Source: Kalaharituber pfeilii (taxonomy: Eukaryota > Ascomycota > Pezizomycetes > Pezizales > Pezizaceae). From it: a stretch of 62,882 nucleotides of DNA. The stretch covers positions 1-62,882 of the forward strand of contig WHUZ01000158.1 of assembly GCA_015179045.1 (NCBI GenBank), written 5' to 3'. Below the pieces are notes generated by a model. That model had not been told where the DNA came from. It searched no databases and saw only the letters and a list, made by a program, of their open reading frames with translations. Shown here one piece after another: positions 33,713-45,157 of this stretch; the stretch's first letter is position 1; every line of letters begins with the position of its first letter. Position numbers and translations under genes: made by a program.

Positions 33713-34459
33713 TGGAACAATCCAACCCGGACCCCTCACCCAAGACCCTCCACCTCCGGTCCTATACTAGCAACCAACATAGGACTCGCCAGTACTCGTA
33801 CACGTGCAGCTGACTCTGACACCGTTGCAATTCGCCGCACTTCTTCTAGCACTCTGATAAATATCCCTGGACCTGTGAGCACGCTTGAGCGACATGGCCG
33901 CCAGCATCCCGGTCATCGGTTAACAGGCCGAAGCCGAACAACCTGCCAGAACCTGCTAGAAGAACCCGGATCCTCAGAACCCGCCGGAAAGCCGTAGAAC
34001 CTGCCAGAAGCTATAGAACCTGCCGGAAAGCCATAGAAGCTGGTGGAAACAGGTATCGGCGAGCTTATTCCCGGATATTCTTGACGCTTCTACCTGCTTC
34101 CAGTCATTTCGGTGGCCATCCATGTACTTCCTGTCGTTTCCTGTGTTTTCCATGTACTTCTAGTTGCTTCTCGGTTTTCCATGTACTTCGTTTGTTTGCT
34201 TGTTTGCTTGTTTGCTTGTTTTCCTGGATTGTCCACCGAGGGTTTTCTATAAAGAGGCCCTCCTCCCTCCTCCCTCTTGCTTCTCCAGGCAAGAACTTGT
34301 ATCCTACCCAAGTTGTGTATTTAGCTTTTAATACATCTACCTCTCGATATCATATAGCTCCGACCGCCTCTGCATCCGCCTCTACTGTGACATCGCCTCA
34401 GTGCCCGGCGGCCACCCCGTACCCAGATCTTGTACCTTGACTCAGACCTGTTCATTACA
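33713..34459 (+). mobile_element. LTR-like repeat in the satellite, copy 2
   Basis: Homologous to 276-1042, with TATAAAGAGGCC near 34247. It starts TGGAACAATCC (mutated) and ends TTCATTACA. No matching 5-bp flanks. Confidence 0.62.
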
Positions 34460-35390
34460 CTGTTGCACTAGGAAACTGCGATGCTATTGCACTGCTGCCA
34501 TTGTGCTCTTGGCAAGGTGCGCTACAAATATATATGCTCCCATTATGGTATGAAAGTACACTGCCATTGTGCTGCTGGCATTGTGTTGCTGCAAAGGTGC
34601 ACTACGAATGTATGCTGCTATTGCAATCCGAGGATGCACTGCCATTGTACTGTGAAGATGTACAGCTATTGCGTGTTACAGGTGTGAGGGGCTAGGCTGC
34701 AGTAGGCGTTGGAAGGTACTGGATATTACGGCTACGGAGGAGTGTATACGGCAGGCCGGAATGGATACCGAGGTGTATATGCTATAGGGCAAAATGACTA
34801 CGGAGGTGCATATCGGGCCGGAATGGCTACCAAGGTGTATATGCTATGGGGCGAAATAACTACGGAGATGCATAGACTGCGAGGGGGAATGAGTAATGGC
34901 CACGGAGGTGTATATGCGGTGGGCCAAAGTGACTACGTCGGTGTATATATGACGGGCCTCAGTCGCTACGGCGGTGTGTATACTGTGGGCCGAAATGGCC
35001 ATAGAGGTGTATATGCTACAAGCTGGAATGAGTACGGAAGTGTCTATGCTGTGGGCCAGAATGGCCACAGAGGTGTATATGCTGCCCGTCGAAATAGCCA
35101 TGGAGCTGTATATGCTATGGGCCGGAATGGGTTTGGAGATAGATATGCTGTGGGCTGGAATGGCTGTAGAGGTATAGATGCTATAGACCAGAATGGTTAC
35201 AGAGGTACATGTGCTACAGGCCGGAATGGCTACGGAGGTGTGTAGGCTGTAGGGCGGAATGGACACAGAGGTATATATATGGTGGACCGGAAGAGCAGCT
35301 GTACGGCATGGAGCGCCATTTGAGCAGAGCAGTTGTTGTTGAATTCAGCTGTGCATTGGGCCGCTAATTGGGCACTCATTGGGTCCTGTA
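34460..35390 (+). repeat. 24-27-bp and 33-bp satellite, second module
   Basis: Homologous to 1043-1545 plus 3070-3480, but uninterrupted by LINE-A. It therefore shows the pre-insertion state of those sites. Confidence 0.82.
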
Positions 35391-35394
35391 TTTA

Positions 35395-35690
35395 GCCATT
35401 CATTAGACTATACATTGCTAGAGCCACTCTAGAGCCACCTTAGAGCTACTTCCGAGGCACTTATAACTTTCTAAGTTATTCCAGTACTATCTTAGAGCCA
35501 ACTCTAACTTCTAAAGCTACCTCAGAGCTGCTTCAGAGCTACTCAAGACTTCCAAAGCTACTCTAGAACTACTTCAAAGTACTAGAGAAACCACCAGAGC
35601 TACTTAAGAGCACCAGAGACACTCCAGAGCTGCTTAAGAGTGCCAGAGACACTACAGCCACCCCCAGAGCCCCCCCAAACCGCACTCATC
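35395..35690 (+). repeat. ~30-bp tandem array, copy 2
   Basis: Homologous to 3530-3830. It ends in a short (TTAATC) run near 35699-35716. Confidence 0.8.
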
Positions 35691-35714
35691 CCGCGAGCTT
35701 AATCTTAATCTTAA

Positions 35715-37430
35715 TCTTCTACATAGCCAAAGGGTAGGGTTAGGCAGCGAAAGTTGGGCTTTTTCACGGCCCGGTAAGACATACAACTTTGTATCCCCGC
35801 CGCAACACGCAATTTTGCTCCGATTATCTTCCAACCGGCCTCAAATGAAAGCCCTACGTCTCCTCTATATTTCTATGTAAAAAAATAATACATTTCGTAC
35901 TCTAAATCTTGCTGTATTTATAGTGAAAGATAGCGAGTTTTGAGTAAATTTTCGCACTAGTAGGCTATCCCTGTCATATCCTTGCCATGCTATAGCTTGG
36001 CAGCAACGGCCAAAAAACTCCATAGAAAATAGACTCAGTAGTTTTCAGAATGGTCTATGCCAAAAAGACATGACTTTTCGTCGACAACCTATCCCAATTC
36101 AGATGACTTTTCGTCGACAGCCCATACAAATTTTTACCCTAACGTTACACACCACTGTACTTCTCATCACAAACCTCCGGCAACTACAACTACCCTAACT
36201 ACCTTGTTAAGTAATAATCCCAATTAGCAATACACATTTTCAACACATTTAACGTGCCGAAAATGACCCATTTTCTCATACGTGAAGCGGTCATTTCCAA
36301 CGAATTCAACATGCCAAAAAGAACCTATTTTCCACATCTGCAAAGAGCCTATGTGTAGCGTAGTTAACATGTGGAAAATGACCCATTTTCTCCATGCGCG
36401 ACGAGACTATTTAACATGCGTAAAATGGTCTATTTTCCACATGCGCCATGAGAGCTTTTGAAAGGTATTTGCTGTTACGGATTCACTGCAACTGTAGGGC
36501 GGGCGGTCGGTGGATGTGCGCACAGTATACGCATATGCGACGGAGGCGATATGCGACAGCCGGGCGCCGGCATCGCAGTTATAAAATGTGCTATATGAGC
36601 CACGCAGAGGACTAGCGAGTATCACTGGTTAAGTGTCTTTTTGGCCTGGCGGACGGTAACTCTCTGCGTTTACTATCATCCGTTACATTTGCCATGTGCA
36701 AAATGGTTTATTTTATACATGTGCGAGGAGCCCATTTAACGTGTGCAAAATGACCTATTTTCAACATACGCGACGAGGACATTTTCGACGTATTTACTAT
36801 GCGCAAGATGGTCTCTTTTCCACATGCGCGGCGAGGGCATTTCCAACGTGTTTACTATGTGCAAAACGGTCTGTTTTGCACATGTGCGGCGAGAGCATTT
36901 CCAACAGTCTGTTTTCCACATGCGCGGCGAGGGCATTTCCGACATATTTACTGTGTACAAAACGGACTATTTTCCACAAGCGCGGCGAGGGCATTTCCAA
37001 CTATGTGCAAAATGGTCTGTTTTCCACATGCACGGTGAGGGCATTTCCAACGTATTTACTATGTGCAAAACGGTCTACTTTCCACATGCACGGCGAGGGC
37101 ATTTCCGACGTATTTACTATGTGCAAAACGGTCTACTTTCCACAAGCGCGGCGAAGGCATTTCTAATGTATTTACTATATGCAAAATGGTCTGTTTTCCA
37201 CATACGCGGCGCGGGCATTTCAGACGTACTTACTATGTGCAAAACGGTCTACTTTCCACATGCACGGTGAGGGCATTTCCAACGTATTTACTATGCACAA
37301 AATGGTTTATTTTCCAAAATGGTCTATGATGAGGGCATTTGTGACGTATTTACCATCTCTATTTTCAACATGCGCGACGAGGGCATTTGCGACGTATTTG
37401 CCACGCATGCTATTTTACCTACCCTTGGCA
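35715..37430 (+). repeat. Subtelomeric block S, copy 3
   Basis: Third copy of the block seen at 4186-7315. It has the same solo LTR and a 58-bp array from about 36690 to 37400. Its CpG content is higher than in copies 1 and 2, so it is probably closest to the ancestral state. Confidence 0.87.
36473..36687 (+). mobile_element. Solo LTR in block S, copy 3 (215 bp)
   Basis: Begins TGTTACGG, ends CCGTTACA, with flanks TTTGC at 36468-36472 and 36688-36692. The least mutated of the three copies. Confidence 0.9.
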
Positions 37431-37919
37431 AACTGGGGCCGGCTTCTTACCTGACATCATACAGGTGCGGTAAGCCGGTTCTTTAGCTAGGTGGAAATCA
37501 CATTGCGGCCCTTGTATCATTGGTAAGGGTATCAAAAATGCCTTCGTAGCACATGTATGGAATAGACCACTTTGTATGTATCCAATACGTCGAAAATTGG
37601 CTCCTCACGAATGTAGAAACATCAGGAAAAAGGGGAGTTTGCACCCTCAGTGCCATGAGCGCGAGGGCGCTGGGGCGCTGGGGCACTGCTATTGCACTGC
37701 GAAACTGTGCTGCCATTGCGGTACTTCCCATACTAGACATGCATCTCCTCATGCCAAGAAACCATGGAGCGACTATAGCTCCATCGTTTCTTGGCATAGG
37801 TGCTACTTCATCAGCAAAAAAGAGGTTGCATCAGCAGCGTCACGACGAGGCAGCAAGCGTCACGACACACGATGCATTTCTGGCTTCCTGACTCTCTGGC
37901 TTGGCACGCCTATCGTATC
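37431..37919. other. Spacer with a hairpin repeat
   Basis: Continues block S flank sequence to about 37615, then single-copy sequence. It contains a near-perfect copy of the 19-bp hairpin at 37752-37796. No gene. Confidence 0.55.
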
Positions 37920-38440
37920 ACAAAAGGTAGTATACGCCCTCAGCGCCCACAAGGCAAGTAATCCTGCTGCCCGCGTCGCGACGTGCTCAACGTGCTCAAA
38001 ATGTCCCCATTGCACCCACAACGCAAGTAATCCTGCTGCTGGCGCCGCAACGTACTTAACGTGCTCAAAATGTCCTCCATTGTGTCCATAATGCAAGTAA
38101 TCCTGCCACTGGTGTTGGGACATGCTCAACGTGCTCAAAATGTCCTCCATTGCACCTGCAACGCAAGTAATCCTGCCGCCGGCATCGGAACGTGCTCAAC
38201 GTGCTCAACATGAGCAATGTGCCCAATATGTTTTACATTTCATGTACATGCTCAGCATACTCGACATTCTTAATGTGCCCAATGTGTTCTACATCTCATG
38301 TGCGCACACTCACTATGCTTAATATACTCAATGTACCTACATCTCATAAGCGCACTCAACGCGCTCAAATGCTTAATGTGCTCAACATGCTTAACATGCT
38401 CAACATGCTCCATGTATTCTACAATTCCAAGTCTCATACG
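37920..38440 (+). repeat. 70-bp array then short 'catgctcaa' repeats
   Basis: About four units of ~70 bp ('gcaagtaatcctgctgctgg' ... 'gtgctcaaaatgtcc') to about 38200. Then degenerate ~9-12-bp units ('aatgtgctcaacatgct') follow to 38440. Confidence 0.8.
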
Positions 38441-39096
38441 TGCGCCCAATATACCCAATGGTATGAAGATAGTCAGTTAACTCAATTTGGCAATATCGCA
38501 GCATGTCTGAACTGCCCTGGTTAGAACATTATAGAATTGAGATTAAGTTTATGGTGTTGAAAAGGGGCGGAGCCAGATACGTACTGGGCTCTCCCTTGGG
38601 TTACTGAATTGAGTGCTGGTGAGGTCGCTTGGGCCCCCGTTGGGTCTCGTATAGGTTGCTAAATTCGGAGCTGATTCTACAGAGCGAGGGGTTAGAGGGT
38701 CGCCCATACCAAATTTCAGTTGCAGGTCAGGTGTATGCCAGTGGTATTTTCTTTCAAACTTTGGTATGCGGCATGAATTAAACTCAAGTTGGCCGCTTTT
38801 TTTCTATGCTAGCATGGGCATATCTGATGCTAGTCACAAATGGGGTTTTTTTTTTTGCGACGCCGACCAAAAGTGCTTTGACGCTGGCCTAAATGAAAAT
38901 CAGTAGGATGCACATCACATATATTTTACTTTTTATCACATTGTGGCCGTTGCTTTATGCCCGTGCACATTTTGCCCACACGAAATATGCTGAAACTGGC
39001 TCATCGCGAGTGGTTGTAAAGTTCGTTGAAAATAGAGTCCTTGTGCCTATAGAAAACAGCCCATTTTGTATATGTCAAATACGTCTGAAAATTGCT
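38441..39096. other. Single-copy spacer
   Basis: No repeat or gene that I can support. Its end resembles the 3' flank of block S ('gaaaattg...'). Confidence 0.5.
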
Positions 39097-39906
39097 ATCA
39101 CCATAGTCTGGCATCGCCGCTGAACTGGAACCACTGAAATACTACCGGCAAGCTTCTCCTGTCAAGCCTCTGCCGTTCAGCGCTTGAGAAACTACTGTTA
39201 CCCTGAACCGGTGGTATCCGTTAGCAGCACCAGCTCACCGCCGCGTGACAATTGGAGCTCAGCTTGTGCCCTTGCGTCGGCACAGCCATGTGTATCTAAT
39301 GCTGAGATGGCTGCTGAGTTGGCAGCCAAAATGGCAGCCGTAATAGCAGCTGAAATGGCAGCCGAAACGGCTACCGAAATGAATGCTGAAAAGGCTGCTG
39401 AAAAGGCTGCTGAAATCGCTGCTGAAATGGCCGCTGAAATGGCAGCCAAAATGGCTACGGAGTTGCATATACTGGGAGCTGGAATTCGTAATGGCCACGG
39501 AGGTGTATATACGGCGGGCCAGAATGGCTACGGAAGTGTATACACTGCGGGCCAGAATGGCCACACAGGTATATAAGCTGCGGGCTGGAATGGCGACGAA
39601 GGTGTTTATGCTGCGGGCCGGAATAGCCATGGAGGTATACATGCTACAGGCCGGAATAGCCCATAGGGCGGCATGCGATTAATGAAAGAAAAAAAAAAAA
39701 AAAATGTGGGCCGGAATGGCTATGGAGGTGGATATGCTGTAGGCTGGAATGGCTAGGAGGTGTATCTGCAGGCCGGAATGGCCACGGACGTATATATGCT
39801 ATAGGGCGGAATGGCTATGAAGGTGTATATATGGTAGACCGGAAGGGCAGCTGTTAGGCGTGGAGCGCCAGCAGAGCGGAGCAGTTGTTGTTCAATTCAG
39901 CTATGC
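39097..39906 (+). repeat. Mosaic of 150-bp repeat, 12-bp and 33-bp satellites
   Basis: 39097-39210 is the 150-bp repeat, 39211-39470 the 12-bp satellite with leader, and 39471-39906 the 33-bp satellite. A LINE-A tail (39658-39704) interrupts the last. Confidence 0.8.
39658..39704 (+). mobile_element. LINE-A tail fragment (~47 bp)
   Basis: 'gcccatagggcggcatgcga' followed by 'ttaatgaaag' and poly(A). It covers the 3' half of the conserved hairpin only. I could not define a target duplication within the satellite. Confidence 0.75.
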
Positions 39907-39938
39907 ATTGGTGTCACGGGCCTACCCAGAAAGGCTGG

Positions 39939-40837
39939 GGATATCCACCTGAGTTGACCCGTAACCCCCATCACGTCGGTGGAGACGCCTCCGGTGGAGC
40001 CACCGCCACCGCCACCGCCACCGCCACCACCACCACCACCACCACCACCACCACCACCACCACCACCGCCACCACCGCCATCATCACCCGCCGACGGGAA
40101 GGGGAAAGCGGGCAGCGTCACCGCCCATCTCAACTCGGACGAGGAAGAGAAAGGCTCCTCGTCTCGGTGAAGCACCACCGATGGCAGCACCACCACCACC
40201 ACCGCCTCCATCAACACAGGCACCACCGCCATCACCGCCATCGCCTTCAACGGCACCACCACCATCACCAAGAACACCACCCCCGTCGCCACCCAAACCA
40301 AGACGACCACTTCCGACTCAGGGAGAAGCGTTCCAGCGACACCGGGCCACCACCACCAACTCTTCATCAACCACTCCCGACGCTACCACCAAGAGAGAAG
40401 CCGGCGTCGTCATACACGGAATCCCACTGAGGAAGGATTTGGGAAAAGTAAAGAAGTGGTTGGAGGCAACGAACAGGGAGTTAGGGAAGGTAAAGGGGAT
40501 TCGTTGGCTCAGGAAGAAGAGCTTGCTGGAGGAGGAGGGTAGAAAGACAAGCTCGGTGGTCATTTCCTTGGAGAAGGAGGTGAAGATCGAGAAGGTGAGA
40601 CTGAGCGGACGGTGGCACAGATCCGTCCGGTATGAGTCGGAGAGGGGACGGGAGTAGGAGATCATACTGGGCGTCACCAGCAACACGGAGGGAACCGCGG
40701 GCAATACATGTAGTTAGTTGGTTGAGAGTAGTTAGTTTGGGGTTGTTGACTTCTTCGTTTCTTTCTCTCTTTTAATAAAGACCTCGCCATAGCCCTCCGG
40801 GCGGCCTGCGAGTATTGATATAAAAAAAAAAAAAAAA
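39939..40837 (+). mobile_element. LINE-A copy nested in a solo LTR
   Basis: 5'-truncated, with hairpin at 40783-40812 and poly(A) to about 40837. The target duplication is GAAAGGCTGG (39929-39938) / GTAAGGCTGG (40838-40847), one mismatch. It has a (CCA/CCG)n Pro-rich run at 40000-40080. Confidence 0.88.
40181..40657 (+). pseudogene. LINE-A ORF1 C-terminal half, uninterrupted (158 aa)
   Basis: The best-preserved ORF1 C-terminus in the window. A Pro-rich linker (residues 1-50) precedes a conserved domain with 'GVVIHGIPLRKDLGKVKKWL', 'KGIRWLRKKSLLEEEGRK', 'VVISLEKEVKIEKVRLSGR' and 'VRYESERGRE' at the end. The element is 5'-truncated, so the N-terminal half is missing. Compared with 31444-31954 and 59874-60285, the domain is conserved over ~100 residues. 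The alternating strand/helix look suggests an RNA-binding fold, but I cannot assign one. Confidence 0.65.
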
Positions 40838-40847
40838 AGTAAGGCTG

Positions 40848-41197
40848 GTAGTGACCATTCGGCCTGATCAACCAATAGCTACAGCAGGGCAATACAATTG
40901 ACAGGTCGGGTCACGGAGGCGTATCACAAGCGGAGCGCATGGTTGAGTGAGTTGCGCCACTGAGTAGGCAAGAGTACGCGTAGGCTTATTGTGCACAGCT
41001 TCAGACATTGTTATTGATTGTTAAGCATTGATATCGATTGTTAAGCATAGATAGCATAAGCAATAGGACATACAGTGGGCATGCGCGGGGAGCTGGCTAT
41101 ATAAGGAGGGTCTTCTGCCTTCGAGAGATGGTCAAGCTTCAAGCGTTATCCTAAGTTACACCCTCATTTTAGCTACATCATCGTAGACTCCGTAACA
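40848..41197 (+). promoter_or_regulatory. LTR promoter segment with TATATAAG
   Basis: The right part of the split LTR. The TATA box lies near 41099, followed by 'ggagggtcttctgccttcga'. A repeat 'gattgttaagcattgatatc' lies upstream (41015-41050). Confidence 0.55.
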
Positions 41198-41267
41198 ATT
41201 GGGCCGCACATCAGGCTACAGTTTGGGACCTGTATTCGGCCATTCATTAAAGCACACGTTGCATTAC

Positions 41268-41950
41268 TGTAACAATCCAACCCGGACCCCTCGCCCAAGA
41301 CACTCCAGCTCCGGTCCTATACTGGCAACCAACATACGACTCGCCAGTACTCGTACACGTGCAGCTGACCCTAGCACTCCGATAAATATCCCTGGACCTG
41401 TGAGCACGCTTAAGTGACATGGCCGCCAGCATCCCGGTCATCGGTTAACAGCCCGAAGCCGAAGAGCCTGCCAGAACCTGCTAGAAGAACCCGGATACCC
41501 AGAACCCGCCGGAAAGCCGTAGAACGTGCCGGAAGCTATAGAACCTGCCGGAAAGCCATAGAAGCTGGTGGAAACAGGTATCGGCGAGCTTATTCCCGGA
41601 TATTCTTGACGCTTCTACCTGCTTCTAGTCATTTCCGTGGCCATCGATGTACTTCCTGTCGTTTCCTTTGTTTTCCATGTACTTCGTTTGTTTGCTTGTT
41701 TGCTTGTTTGCCTTGATTTTCCAGTGAGGGTTTTCTATAAAGAGGCCCTCCTCTCTCCTCCCTCTTGCTTCTCCACGCAAGAACTTGAATCCTACCCAAG
41801 TTGTGTATTTAGCTTTTAATACATCTACCTCTCGATATCATATAGCTCCGACCGCCTCTGCCTCCGCCTCCTCCATTGTGACATCGCCTTAGCGCCCGGC
41901 GGCCACCCCGTACCCAGATCTTGTACCTTGACCCGGACCTGTTCATCACA
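41268..41950 (+). mobile_element. LTR-like repeat in the satellite, copy 3
   Basis: Homologous to 276-1042, about 85 bp shorter, with an internal deletion near 41370. Starts TGTAACAATCC, ends TTCATCACA. Confidence 0.62.
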
Positions 41951-42755
41951 CCATTGCGCTAGGAAACTGCGGTGCCATTGCGTTGCTGCCATTGTGCTCT
42001 TGGCAAGGTGCGCTACAAATATATATGCTCCCATTATGGTGTGAAAGTGCACTGCCATTGCGCTGCTGGCATTGTGTTGCTGCAAAGGTGCACTGCAAAT
42101 GTATGCTGCTATTGCAATCCGAAGATGTACTGCACTACGAAGATGAAGAGCCATTGCGTTTTACAGGTGTGAGAGGGTAGGCTCTAGCAGGCGTTGGAAG
42201 GTACTGGATGTTATGGCTACGTCGGAGTGTATACGGCGGGCCGGAATGGCTACCGAGGTGTATATGCTATGGGGCGAAATGACTATGGAGGTGCATATAC
42301 TGCGAGGCGGAATTAGGAATGGCCACGGAGGTGTATATGCGGTGGGCCGAAGTGACTACGTCGGTGTATATATGACGGGCCTCAGTCGCTACAGCGGTGT
42401 GTATACTGTGGGCCGGAATAGCAATAGAGGTATATATGCTACAGGCTGGAATGGCTACGGAGGTGTCTATGCTGCCCGGTGGAATGGCCACGGAGGATAC
42501 TATGCTGTGGGCCGGAATGGGTTTGGAGATAAATATGCTGTGGGCTGGAATGTGCTACGGGCCGGAATGGCCATGGTGATGTGTATGCTGTAGGGCGGAA
42601 TAGACACAGAGGTGTATATATGGTGGACCGGAAGGGCAGCTGTACGGGATGGAGCGTCAGCAGAACAGAGCAGTTGTTGTTGAATTCAGCTGTGGACTGG
42701 GGCGCTCATTGGACACTCATTGGGTCCTGTATTTTACGAATCATTGAACTATATA
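41951..42755 (+). repeat. 24-27-bp and 33-bp satellite, third copy
   Basis: Homologous to 1043-1545 and 34460-35390. It joins at about 42756 to the sequence that precedes the minisatellite in module 1 (7270). Confidence 0.8.
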
Positions 42756-43019
42756 TTATATCCCTTTAAAGTGTACAAACTCTTCGGCCTAGGGTTAAGA
42801 TTTAGTTACTTTTACATATTTAGGGGACACGTTGGATACCAACGAGGGGTGACGATTTATAATATATATATATATAAGTATAAGGTTTGCCACTTGATCA
42901 GATTTGCCTATGTTACTAGCACATGGTAGCAACTGATGAACTGGCTTGTCATCTGAATCTGGTTGCTGGCACAGCACAAAGTCGCATCTAACTTCACGCT
43001 CGGGAGGTTGCCGGCGCAA
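42756..43019. other. Spacer before minisatellite array 2
   Basis: Duplicate of 7270-7540, with a (TA) run near 42862. No gene. Confidence 0.6.
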
Positions 43020-45157
43020 GGGCGCATCGACAGTTTATCAATCTATAGGCACCTGAACCTCGCGCCCGCGAGGTTGCCCGCACGAAGGCACATCGACAGC
43101 TCTTCAATCTATAGGCAGCTGAATCTCGCGCCCGCGAGGTTGCTCGCATGAAGGCACATCGACAGCTCATCAATCTATAGGCACCTGAACCTCGCGCCCG
43201 TGAGGTTGCTGACACACAGGCACATTGACTGGCGCCTGAACTGCTCATCGACTGGCCCCTGAATCTCGCACGCGCGAGGTTGCCCGCATGAAGGCACATT
43301 GACAGCTCATCAATCTATAGGCAGCTGAATCTCGCGCCCGCGAGGTTGCCCACACGAAGGCACATCGACAGCTCATCAATCTATAGGCAGCTGAATCTCG
43401 CGCCCGCGAGGTTGCCCGCATGAAGGCACATCAACAGCTCATCAATCTATAGGTAGCTGAACCTCGCGCCCGCGAGATTGCTGACACACAGGCGCATCGA
43501 CTGGCGCCTGAACTGCTCATCGACTCGCCCCTGAATCTCGCGCGCGCGAGGTTGCCCGCATGAAGGCACATCGACAGCTCATCAATCTATAGGCAGCTGA
43601 ACCTTGCGCCCGCGAGATTGCTGACACACAGGCGCATCGACTGGCGCCTGAACTGCTCATCGACTGGCCCCTGAATCTCGCGCGCGCGAGGTTGCCCGCA
43701 TGAAGGCACATCGACAGCTCATCAATCTATAGGCAGCTGAACCTCGCGCCCGCGAGATTGCTGACACACAGGCGCATCGACTGGCGCCTGAACTGCTCAT
43801 CGACTGGCCCCTGAATCTCGCGCGCGCGAGGTTGCCCGCACGAAGGCACATCGACAGCTCATCAATCTATAGGCACCTGAACCTCGCGCCCGCGAGATTG
43901 CTGACACACAGGCGCATCGACTGGCGCCTGAACTGCTCATCGACTGGCCCCTGAATCTCGCGCACGCGAGGTTGCCCGCACGAAGGCACATCGACAGCTC
44001 ATCAATCTATAGGCAGCTGAACCTCGCGCCCGCGAGATTGCTGACACACAGGCGCATCGACTGGCGCCTGAACTGCTCATCGACTGGCCCCTGAATCTCG
44101 CGCGCGCGAGGTTGCCCGCACGAAGGCACATCGACAGCTCATCAATCTATAGGCACCTGAACCTCGCGCCCGCGAGATTGCTGACACACAGGCGCATCGA
44201 CTGGCGCCTGAACTGCTCATCGACTGGCCCCTGAATCTCGCGCCCGCGAGGTTGCCCGCATGAAGGCACATCGACAGCTCATCAATCTATAGGCAGCTGA
44301 ATCTCGCGCCCGCGAGGTTGCCCGCATGAAGGCACATCGACAGCTCATCAATCTATAGGCAGCTGAACCTCGCGCCCGCGAGATTGCTAACACACAGGCG
44401 CATCGACTGGCGCCTGAACTGCTCATCGACTGGCCCCTGAATCTCGCGCGCGCGAAGTTGCCCGCACGAAGGCACATCGACAGCTCATCAATCTATAGGC
44501 ACCTGAACCTCGCGCCCGCGAGATTGCTGACACACAGGCGCATCGACTGGCGCCTGAACTGCTCATCGACTGGCCCCTGAATCTCGCGCGCGCGAGGTTG
44601 CCCGCACGAAGGCACATCGACAGCTCATCAATCTATAGGCAGCTGAATCTCGCGCCCGCGAGGTTGCCCGCACGAAGGCACATCGACAGCTCATCAATCT
44701 ATAGGCACCTGAACCTTACGCCCGCGAGATTGCTGACACACAGGCGCATCGACTGGCGCCTGAACTGCTCATCGACTGGCCCCTGAATCTCGCGCCCGCG
44801 AGGTTGCCCACACGAAGGCACATCGACAGCTTATCAATCTATAGGCAGCTGAATCTCGCGCCCGCGAGGTTGCCCACACGAAGGCACATCGACAGCTCAT
44901 CAATCTATAGGCAGCTGAATCTCGCGCCCGCGAGGTTGCCCACACGAAGGCACATCGACAGCTCATCAATCTATAGGCAGCTGAACCTCACGCCCGCGAG
45001 ATTGCTGACATACAGGCGCATCGACTGGCGCCTGAACTGCTCATCGACTGGCCCCTGAATCTCGCGCCCGCGAGGTTGCCCGCGCGAAGGCACATCGACA
45101 GCTCATCAATCCATAGGCAGCTGAGCCTCGCGCCCGCGAGATTGCTGACACACAGGA
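43020..45157 (+). repeat. Higher-order minisatellite (66 + 74 bp), array 2
   Basis: Same monomers as 7541-9640. Between about 43517 and 44217 the 140-bp higher-order unit repeats very regularly. The array ends abruptly at 'gctgacacacaggaaatgtg', where it joins sequence equivalent to 14307, so all of gene A is missing. Confidence 0.93.

Larger units (their letters stand above)
39912..41197 (+). mobile_element. Solo LTR split by a LINE-A insertion
   Basis: Starts TGTCACGGGCC and ends CTCCGTAACA, flanked by ATTGG (39907-39911 and 41198-41202). Minus the nested LINE-A (39939-40837 plus one target copy), the LTR is about 375 bp. It has a TATATAAG box near 41099, so its orientation is plus. It sits in the satellite where other copies read 'gcattgggccgcac' without interruption. 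Confidence 0.9.
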
